Below are positions 1 to 5,131 of a DNA stretch of 5,131 bases, in pieces. The notes under the pieces are model-generated. The model saw only the letters and a list, made by a program, of their open reading frames with translations, did no database searches and was not told the DNA's origin. The DNA comes from Verrucomicrobiales bacterium (GTDB lineage Bacteria; Verrucomicrobiota; Verrucomicrobiia; Limisphaerales; UBA1100), in contig PBEJ01000044.1 in assembly GCA_002719595.1 (NCBI GenBank), positions 13,668 through 18,798 of the forward strand. The letters run 5' to 3'. How positions within the stretch are numbered: position 1 is the first letter of the stretch; every line of letters starts with the position of its first letter. A program made the position numbers and the translations under genes.

Positions 1-495
1 AGTAAACTATATATCCACCACTTTCCTTACCGACAACCCCGCAAAGTCACTCGTTTTACAAATAATGGAATAGATGATGGAAAATATAAGGCCGTCCAAG
101 TCATAGAAGAGCTTGAACATTATTCGCCAAGATCATCCCGATTAGAGCCCTCTCCCAGCGAGCTCGGATATTCCTGTACTCCATCACGGATTGCTTTTTT
201 TCATTTTGATAGACCGACCTTAAACACGCTTCATAAAGCAATAGCACGCAACGGTCGTATTTCCACGGCGAATAAAAGCTCCGCCCTTAAGTCCATACAA
301 AGAGCGTATTACGCAAAGCCCAAGCCGAGATATTATAACACCCCCCAAACTTCACGTGTTTGGCAGGCTGAAGCCGACCGGGATGTAGCTCGCTATCAAG
401 ACAAGGTGTTTTATGGAAAATGGCTGGAACAACCGAAACTGGCTCCAGTTAAATTTCAACGACTATTAAGGGCCCACCGGCAACGCACGCCTTAA
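1..495 (+). CDS. 3' end of an uncharacterised protein, possibly a family 2 glycosyltransferase (5' truncated)
   Basis: Reading from base 1, this frame stays open for 164 codons and stops at TAA 493-495. The start lies upstream of the window. The other forward frame I checked (frame 2) closes early, at TAG 71-73, and the reverse strand shows no comparably long frame. The visible protein is basic and soluble, with no membrane segment. Near its beginning (visible residues 6-23) it has HHFPYR, then a Pro, a basic stretch and NNG. This resembles, at the same spacing, the HFPYRSxEQFxRKxxNG-type segment I remember from the C-terminal part of some family 2 glycosyltransferases. The tail is rich in Arg, Lys and Tyr and contains a DVARYQDKVFYGKW stretch that I cannot place. 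The GDP/UDP-sugar-binding N-terminal domain would be outside the window, so the assignment rests on one weak motif. The gene converges on the peptidase gene and overlaps its 3' end. I am confident that it is coding and unsure of its function. Confidence 0.72.
   Translation, partial: SKLYIHHFPYRQPRKVTRFTNNGIDDGKYKAVQVIEELEHYSPRSSRLEPSPSELGYSCTPSRIAFFHFDRPTLNTLHKAIARNGRISTANKSSALKSIQRAYYAKPKPRYYNTPQTSRVWQAEADRDVARYQDKVFYGKWLEQPKLAPVKFQRLLRAHRQRTP
466..495. other. 30-bp tail-to-tail overlap of convergent genes
   Basis: The plus-strand gene ends with TAA at 493-495, and the minus-strand peptidase gene ends with TAA at 468-466. The last ten codons of each are therefore read from the same DNA, with aligned codon boundaries on opposite strands. 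I see no GC-rich hairpin followed by a T-run on either strand close to either stop. Termination must therefore happen inside the opposing gene, be Rho-dependent, or use a structure I did not recognise. Confidence 0.7.
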
Positions 496-2715
496 AAAGT
501 CCGTCATTGCGGTGCGTAAATGTATGGTGGTATTACGCCCTTCACGAACAGAATGAGATCGGTTCGGATAGGCTAACATTTCAAATTGTTTTTTATTGGC
601 CACCAATTCATCGATCAACTTAGCCATCCCTTGATAGTGCACGTTATCATCGGTAGTCCCGTGAACGAGTAGTAGTTTCCCCTTTAAATTCTTGGCAAAT
701 GTAATCGGCGAACCTTTCTTATACCCTTCTTCATTATCCTTAGGGATGCCCATATACCGTTCCTGATATATCGTATCGTAAAGACGCTGGTTTGGGACTG
801 GAGCGATGGAAATTCCCATCCGGTAAAGATCTGGATAACGGAAAAGGGCATTGAGCGTCATGGAGCCTCCTCCACTCCAGCCCCAAACTCCAACCCGTTC
901 GGCATCCAAATACGGCCGATCCTTTAGCACCTGCTTTACTGCCGCAGCCTGATCTTTCGATGCCAGAATACCCACTTGCCGGTAGATACTCTTGCGCCAG
1001 GCGTTACCACGAGGAGCCGTTGTACCGCGATTATCGATACTCATGACTACATAACCCTGTTGCGCCAGCATCCAGTGCCAAAGGCCTCCTGAGCCACGCC
1101 AACTGTTGACTGTCGTCTGACCTGCAGGTTCCCCGTAAACATAGATAAGTAATGGATATTTTTTTTTGGAATCCAAATCTGGCGGCAAAATAGCATACGC
1201 ATCCACTTCCAAATTCTTTGCAATTTTAATGCGGAAGAACTCGGTTTGAGGCCGTTTTAATTTAGACAACTTTTCCCGGAGAACCTGATTCTCCTCCATA
1301 ACGCGAACGGTCTTATGTGAAGGCAGTTCAATCAAATTAGTTACCGGAGGTGAATCTAAATTAGAAAAAGTATGGAAGGCCCATTTAGCATCAGGAGAGA
1401 TACTGTAACTGTGCGAACCGTTCTGCCCTAACGGCGTAACTCGTTTCAATCCTTCCCCGTCTAATCCTATTTGATATAGATACCGCTCCGTTGCATTATC
1501 AGGTGAAGCGATAAAGTACAGGAGTTGGGAAACTTCATCCAATTTAAGCACGCGGATAATATCGTATTTACCCTCAGTAACCTTGCGGGCTTTTCTGCCC
1601 TCGCGCGAGACAAAATAAAGCTGACGCCAACCTTCTCGCTCGCTCACGTATGTAAACTGTTTTCCTTTCTCAATCCACTGGGTAAATCCGAAGCGCACTT
1701 CGATCCAAGCCTGATCCTCATCAGTGTAGGCTGTTTTCACCTTTCCGCTACGTACCTCTGCCAGCATCACTTTGTTCTGATTCTGCAAACGGTTTAACTG
1801 TTGCAATAGCAGTTGACTCGAATTATCCGCCCAATCCATACGAGCAATATAATGATTGCGAGGATCTCCAGGCACCTTCATCCAAGTTGTTTGTCCGTCT
1901 TCCAGCTGAACCACCCCCACTCGCCCGATCGCGTTGGTTTCTCCTGTTTTAGGATAACGAAAAGTAATGAGTTTAGGGTAATAACCTGATACATTATTGA
2001 GCATATTCATCTCCGGAACACCCTCTTCGTCAAGCTGCCAGTAGGCAATCGCCTTACCGTCCGGACTCCACCGATAACCATCTCGTAAACCCAACTCCTC
2101 CTCGTAAACCCAATCAAAAGTCCCATTAATTACCGTATCACTCTCCCGATTGGTTAAAACACGAATCTGGCCTGATCCTAAATCCTCCACATAAATATTT
2201 TTTTCGCGCACATATGCCACGTGATTACTATTTGCCGGTGAAAACTTTGCAAACATCAAGGTGGATTCCTCAGCGTCCCCCCCGAGTTTCTTTAACTGAC
2301 CGTTATCGCGATTGAGCACCCAATAATCCCCCCGAGTATTACGACGCCATACACGCCTAGTATTAGTAAAAATAAGAACCTTAGAGAGATCCTCAGTAAA
2401 AGTGTAACTGTTCAATTTTAAGGGCTTCTTTTCACCCTTTGGAATCAGAGTTTTGGCCATTACCAAAATGTTCTTTCTCCCGGTGGCCGGATTATATTGG
2501 ACAATATCCTGTGCATCCTTGGTCTCTTTCGATTTTTCCGCCCGAACATAACCCTGGCCTGGATTCAGCCATTTCATTGAATATCCCTTGGAATTAAATT
2601 CGTTTTTTTCATAAATCTGCTCTAACGAAAGCAGAGGCCCAAACTCAGGTTTCTTTTTATCTGCAGCCAGAATAATTAATGGCAAAAGCAAAGTACTTAA
2701 AAGACATCGATGCAT
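466..2715 (-). CDS. Secreted dipeptidyl-peptidase IV-type serine peptidase (family S9B)
   Basis: The product has 749 residues, close to other DPP-IV proteins. The family cleaves Xaa-Pro/Xaa-Ala dipeptides from free N-termini; here it probably acts in the periplasm or at the cell surface. Residues 1-18 form a Sec signal peptide. About residues 70-450 are the beta-propeller (DPPIV_N), and about 525-749 are the alpha/beta-hydrolase domain. In the propeller, VWRR with Arg124 matches human Arg125, and DWVYEEE with Glu205-207 matches the double-Glu motif that grips the substrate amino terminus. In the catalytic domain, Tyr527 of VYGEP matches the oxyanion Tyr547. Ser614 in GWSGGG, Asp689 in HGTTDDNVH and His721 in NRSHSV form the triad. 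The usual Tyr after the nucleophile (GWSYGG) is Gly here, a variant I believe occurs in some bacterial S9 proteins. I chose the ATG at 2715 over the TTG at 2811 because it starts the signal peptide directly and avoids overlap with the upstream gene. It is the last gene of the minus-strand cluster. Confidence 0.94.
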   Translation of the reverse strand: MHRCLLSTLLLPLIILAADKKKPEFGPLLSLEQIYEKNEFNSKGYSMKWLNPGQGYVRAEKSKETKDAQDIVQYNPATGRKNILVMAKTLIPKGEKKPLKLNSYTFTEDLSKVLIFTNTRRVWRRNTRGDYWVLNRDNGQLKKLGGDAEESTLMFAKFSPANSNHVAYVREKNIYVEDLGSGQIRVLTNRESDTVINGTFDWVYEEELGLRDGYRWSPDGKAIAYWQLDEEGVPEMNMLNNVSGYYPKLITFRYPKTGETNAIGRVGVVQLEDGQTTWMKVPGDPRNHYIARMDWADNSSQLLLQQLNRLQNQNKVMLAEVRSGKVKTAYTDEDQAWIEVRFGFTQWIEKGKQFTYVSEREGWRQLYFVSREGRKARKVTEGKYDIIRVLKLDEVSQLLYFIASPDNATERYLYQIGLDGEGLKRVTPLGQNGSHSYSISPDAKWAFHTFSNLDSPPVTNLIELPSHKTVRVMEENQVLREKLSKLKRPQTEFFRIKIAKNLEVDAYAILPPDLDSKKKYPLLIYVYGEPAGQTTVNSWRGSGGLWHWMLAQQGYVVMSIDNRGTTAPRGNAWRKSIYRQVGILASKDQAAAVKQVLKDRPYLDAERVGVWGWSGGGSMTLNALFRYPDLYRMGISIAPVPNQRLYDTIYQERYMGIPKDNEEGYKKGSPITFAKNLKGKLLLVHGTTDDNVHYQGMAKLIDELVANKKQFEMLAYPNRSHSVREGRNTTIHLRTAMTDFLRRALPVGP
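2662..2715 (-). other. Sec signal peptide of the DPP-IV-type peptidase
   Basis: The first 18 residues begin MHR, continue with a Leu/Ile-rich core (CLLSTLLLPLIIL) and end in Ala-Ala before a charged DKKK stretch. This is a classic n/h/c-region layout, with cleavage likely after Ala17 or Ala18. The only Cys is residue 4, too early for a lipobox, so a lipoprotein is unlikely. This segment is the main reason for placing the gene start at 2715. The bases just upstream of the ATG show no purine-rich ribosome-binding site. Confidence 0.8.
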
Positions 2716-2756
2716 AAGCAAGAGGTTGCCGCTTAGAGAGTTGGGAAGCAAGTAAA
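2716..2756. other. 41-bp gap between the acyltransferase and peptidase genes
   Basis: The spacer lies between the TAG stop at 2759-2757 and the ATG at 2715. It contains no recognisable promoter, hairpin or Shine-Dalgarno element. Its short length and shared strand support co-transcription of the peptidase with the acyltransferases. It would disappear if the TTG at 2811 were the peptidase start, but the resulting 32-residue extension (GWHHAQWKACPG...) looks non-native and would bury the signal peptide. Confidence 0.5.
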
Positions 2757-3983
2757 CTAGGCTTCTGAAGGTACCCGGACACGCTTTCCATTGAGCATGG
2801 TGCCAACCCAAGTGTAACGAATGGCATACTCATAGATCACCAGAAGAAACCCAACCGCCAAAATACAGATAAAGAGAAATTTCACTATACTTGGGTAAGG
2901 CCATTTTCTCACCCAAAATTGAAGTATCACTATCAGAGGCATATGCATGATATAAATCCAATAGGAAGCGTCCGATAGATAACGCACTCGTTTGTTTTCC
3001 TCGGAAAAGAATACCTTAAAAAAATTGATGAAACCAAAAATCATTAGCCAAACATAAAAAACCTGAAACAGGTTGGTCAGGAAATGGTACCAGATAATTT
3101 CCAACTGGTTTCCATCCCAGCCAGCCTTAAAAGATGCATTACGTAGCACGATCCAATGCATCGCAAGCAGCAATGCCGGAATAGAGAAAATAAAACAGGT
3201 CTGCCACCGAAAAAAATTTATCTGACCCAGCCCTCCCCGACGGTAACAAAGTGCACCAAAACCGAAAAAAACTCCGTAGTAAATAAGCTGTGGCGGCCAA
3301 GGTATTAGTCCGCCAAAAGTATCCGGACCTATGACATCCACACCCATTCCTATTCCACCAAGGCCATTAAGTAACTGCGCAAAAAAGGTAATTGGAATTA
3401 ACCAAAGCCACGGATTATGAGTAATTGTTGTGGAAATGGGCTGAACTTTTAATTTTTCATTGAGTTTTACGACAGCGACAAAGCCAAGGATTAACCAAAT
3501 TAAGTAATACAAAAACCACAGATGACCGGTCACAGGAAACACTATTCCGACAATTAGAAATCCGAAGGGGTGACTCGTTAGCTCCGAGAACTTGTCCACG
3601 GCTACTCCACTGACGGGAAATTCCGCATAGTTCAGCATCACAGCAATCATAAGTATACCGGTCATCGGCGCGAAAATGATTAGTGGAAAAAGAATGCGTT
3701 TGGCGCGGTGCTTGAGAAGACTTCGCAAGCCTTGTTTGCGCCATAGCATGGCTGTGAAGAACCCGCTAATCAGAAAAAAGAGCTGCATTCGAAACCCATG
3801 GATGAAATTAAAAATATATCCGTAAATTTCGGGGTTTTGGTTGATATCCTGAGGCACCATCGGCAAAGGGATTGGCATAAAGGATAAAAGCCCATGAATT
3901 ACAATTCCTAGCAACATTGCGCAGGAACGTAAGGCATCCAAATCGTGATAACGTGTCTTATCCAAGGTTAAAGGAAGCCACAA
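2757..3983 (-). CDS. Acyltransferase-3 family integral membrane protein (OpgC/MdoC-like)
   Basis: This 408-residue protein matches the acyltransferase-3 family (Acyl_transf_3), which moves acyl groups from a cytoplasmic donor to extracytoplasmic glycans or other envelope molecules. E. coli OpgC, which succinylates periplasmic glucans, is of similar size. After a short N-terminus, LDALRSCAMLLGIVIHG carries the family's R-X10-H motif as Arg19 and His30, so the active-site residues look intact. RMQLFFLISGFF (65-76) and HLWFLYYL (154-161) are further family hallmarks, and YWIYIMHMP (341-349) lies near the end. I count about ten membrane segments, near 21-38, 58-80, 97-118, 143-172, 191-207, 231-247, 262-280, 302-325, 338-357 and 366-388. 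A basic loop (82-96) and a basic C-terminus are predicted to be cytoplasmic. The start is probably TTG at 3983, because an in-frame stop at 4001-3999 precedes it and no ATG lies before the Arg-His motif. No clear ribosome-binding site is visible. The true substrate and acyl group cannot be read from the sequence. Confidence 0.92.
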   Translation of the reverse strand: MWLPLTLDKTRYHDLDALRSCAMLLGIVIHGLLSFMPIPLPMVPQDINQNPEIYGYIFNFIHGFRMQLFFLISGFFTAMLWRKQGLRSLLKHRAKRILFPLIIFAPMTGILMIAVMLNYAEFPVSGVAVDKFSELTSHPFGFLIVGIVFPVTGHLWFLYYLIWLILGFVAVVKLNEKLKVQPISTTITHNPWLWLIPITFFAQLLNGLGGIGMGVDVIGPDTFGGLIPWPPQLIYYGVFFGFGALCYRRGGLGQINFFRWQTCFIFSIPALLLAMHWIVLRNASFKAGWDGNQLEIIWYHFLTNLFQVFYVWLMIFGFINFFKVFFSEENKRVRYLSDASYWIYIMHMPLIVILQFWVRKWPYPSIVKFLFICILAVGFLLVIYEYAIRYTWVGTMLNGKRVRVPSEA

Positions 3984-4027
3984 ACTAACGCATTGGCTCT
4001 ATCAGCACAATGAAACGAAAAAGATAT
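3984..4027. other. 44-bp gap between the two acyltransferase genes, with a 3-codon mini-ORF before a TTG start
   Basis: On the minus strand this spacer holds the sequence ATGCGTTAGTTTG ending at the TTG start. The only ATG near the gene start (3993-3991) is out of frame and reads Met-Arg-stop. The stop (3987-3985) lies one base before the TTG start codon at 3983. There is no AGGAGG-like element and no hairpin, which suits read-through transcription from the upstream paralogue. Confidence 0.5.
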
Positions 4028-5131
4028 CTAGGCGGTTGTAGCTTCTCGGGTCCGTTTACCATTCAGCAATGTCCCTACAAAGGTGTAGCGCACTAGAAAT
4101 TCATACATCACCAGTAAAACGACTGTTGTGGAAACACAATAGGCAATAAACTTGAGTAACCCCGGAGCTTCCAACTTTGCAAACATCACCTGAAGGCACA
4201 TCAATGGAGCTAAATGTGCCAAATACAGCCAATAAGATGAATCGGAAATATAACGCGCCAGTTTGCTTTGATTTGAGAAGAAAGCTCTAAAGAAACCGAT
4301 AAATCCAAATATCATCAACCAGACATAGATGGACGCACACAAACTAACCCAAAAATGATCATACCAAATTTGAGATGCATTAGAATTGAAATCCCCCGCT
4401 GCGGCTGCATTACGTGCCTCCATAAAACAAACCCCAAGAATCAAAAAAGGAATAGCTAACAAAAACGAAAGGGGCCAAAGCTTACCTACTTTGTGATCAA
4501 ATTCATCGTGCCCGTAACATAGAACTCCAACTCCAAAAAATATTCCATAATAAAGAAGCACTGGTGGCCATGGTAAAATACCTCCCGCTGTATCCGGGCC
4601 AAACGACTGCCCCATAAAAAACTGTGGCACGAAAGTAAGTGGCACCAACCACAACCAACGTAATGAAGATGTCGTAATCCATCCGGGCACTGCACTGAGC
4701 TTCAACTTTTTCGCTATCCAAACCACCAAAGCAAAACCAAGGACTAACCATATTAAATAATACAAAAACCAAAGATGATTAAACATAGGTGCCATGGCTG
4801 CCACCATTCCAATACCCAGCACCGCCTGTAACCACTCCGGTAGTTGCTTCATCACCATTTGGTTAAAATCGCCCTTATCCCATTCCCCCCAATCACCTCC
4901 ATCAGAGTCTCGAATATTTTTGGAAAGTTTTATTTCATCCACACCGGGGCTGGAAACAATCAACGATAATCCTTGGTCACCACCTGAATCAAAATATTCC
5001 ACCCTAATTTTTACTTCTCCGGGCTCCAGTTCTATTGAACCTTCCTTATATTTCACCGCATGCATGCCGTCATTATCAATAAGCTCCTGACCGTTTATAA
5101 GCAGGCGCGACCCGTCATCAGAGCCCAAGCG
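4028..5131 (-). CDS. Acyltransferase-3 family membrane protein carrying a PA14 domain (5' truncated)
   Basis: The frame is open at the window edge and ends at TAG 4030-4028, giving 367 visible residues. The numbers below count from the TTG-encoded Leu at 5128-5126. The first ~68 residues look like the second half of a PA14 domain (SDDGSRLLINGQELIDNDG, then a Gly-Glu-rich strand and VEYFDSGGDQGLSL). PA14 is a beta-barrel domain that often binds carbohydrate outside the cytoplasm. An acidic Gly/Trp/Asp linker (about 72-90) follows, then the C-terminal part of an acyltransferase-3 protein from NHLWFLYYLIWLVLGF (117-132) to VRYTFVGTLLNGKR (346-359), with about seven membrane segments. It is clearly paralogous to the next gene downstream: GPDTxGGxxPWPP, YVWLMIFGFI, YxSDxSYWxY and VGTxLNGKR are shared. 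The N-terminal half with the R-X10-H active site would have to lie upstream of the PA14 domain, outside the window. If it is absent there, the protein may not be an active acyltransferase. The real start is not visible. Confidence 0.88.
   Translation of the reverse strand, partial: RLGSDDGSRLLINGQELIDNDGMHAVKYKEGSIELEPGEVKIRVEYFDSGGDQGLSLIVSSPGVDEIKLSKNIRDSDGGDWGEWDKGDFNQMVMKQLPEWLQAVLGIGMVAAMAPMFNHLWFLYYLIWLVLGFALVVWIAKKLKLSAVPGWITTSSLRWLWLVPLTFVPQFFMGQSFGPDTAGGILPWPPVLLYYGIFFGVGVLCYGHDEFDHKVGKLWPLSFLLAIPFLILGVCFMEARNAAAAGDFNSNASQIWYDHFWVSLCASIYVWLMIFGFIGFFRAFFSNQSKLARYISDSSYWLYLAHLAPLMCLQVMFAKLEAPGLLKFIAYCVSTTVVLLVMYEFLVRYTFVGTLLNGKRTREATTA
4925..5131 (-). other. Partial PA14 domain within the acyltransferase gene
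   Basis: The segment encodes SDDGSRLxINGxxLIDNDGxH, the hallmark of the PA14 fold, followed by strands ending near SSPG. The Asp-Asp pair and the NDG turn, which in sugar-binding PA14 domains form the calcium and ligand site, are present. Only the C-terminal half of the domain is in the window. The paralogous gene has only a short loop (about residues 119-141) at the matching place, between its third and fourth membrane helices. Confidence 0.82.

Noticed and set aside
1525..1797. Plus-strand open frame of 90 codons
   Set aside because: It lies antisense inside the well-supported peptidase gene and shows no recognisable domain, so it is a shadow frame.
2701..2715. Lipoprotein signal (Cys near the peptidase N-terminus)
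   Set aside because: The Cys is residue 4, ahead of the hydrophobic core, so it cannot be a lipobox cysteine.
2716..2811. N-terminal extension of the peptidase by 32 residues starting at TTG 2811
   Set aside because: It overlaps the end of the acyltransferase gene by 55 bp, starts with a rare codon and places a signal peptide internally. The ATG at 2715 gives a textbook secreted N-terminus.
3457..3744. Minus-strand open frame of 95 codons in another frame of the acyltransferase gene
   Set aside because: It is entirely inside the membrane-protein gene in an alternative frame, with a non-protein-like Ser/Arg/Cys-rich composition.
4486..4772. Two short minus-strand alternative-frame ORFs inside the PA14-acyltransferase gene, considered as signs of a frameshift
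   Set aside because: The main frame aligns continuously with the downstream paralogue through this region, so there is no evidence of a frameshift or separate small genes.
4794..5090. Plus-strand open frame of 98 codons rich in Ser and Pro
   Set aside because: It is antisense to the PA14 and linker region, and its Ser/Pro/Ile-rich composition is what the complement of that acidic, Gly-rich coding region would give.
1..5131. Mobile elements, tRNA/rRNA genes, CRISPR repeats or a defence system
   Set aside because: I found no inverted terminal repeats, transposase motifs, repeated spacers, cloverleaf-like sequence or defence-protein domains on either strand. The window is almost fully occupied by the four genes.

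Overview
The window reads as ordinary bacterial chromosome. It holds four protein-coding genes and no RNA genes, insertion sequences, CRISPR arrays or attachment sites that I can see. The gene families (a DPP-IV-type S9 peptidase, OpgC/MdoC-like membrane acyltransferases and a PA14 module) and the lack of clear Shine-Dalgarno sequences at the two visible starts suggest a Gram-negative bacterium. A member of the Verrucomicrobiota/Planctomycetota group is my best guess. This is an inference from family resemblance, not from a marker gene.

Layout. Bases 1-495 (+ strand) carry the last 164 codons of a gene that begins before the window; its product may be a family 2 glycosyltransferase. It runs convergently into the 3' end of a minus-strand gene cluster, and the two coding regions overlap by 30 bp. 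On the minus strand, in order of transcription, the cluster is: (1) 5131-4028, a 5'-truncated gene encoding the second half of a PA14 domain followed by the C-terminal half of an acyltransferase-3 membrane protein; (2) 3983-2757, a complete 408-residue acyltransferase-3 protein of the OpgC-like type, paralogous to the first; (3) 2715-466, a secreted dipeptidyl-peptidase-IV-type serine peptidase of 749 residues. The gaps are 44 and 41 bp, so the three are probably co-transcribed. No promoter or convincing terminator lies in the window.

How they may work together. The two acyltransferases probably add acyl groups to an extracytoplasmic glycan or other envelope substrate. The peptidase probably removes N-terminal dipeptides in the periplasm. 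The sequence shows no direct link between these activities. If the convergent gene is a glycosyltransferase, the neighbourhood leans toward cell-surface polysaccharide work. The most unusual item is the first gene, where a PA14 domain sits exactly where a short periplasmic loop is found in its paralogue.
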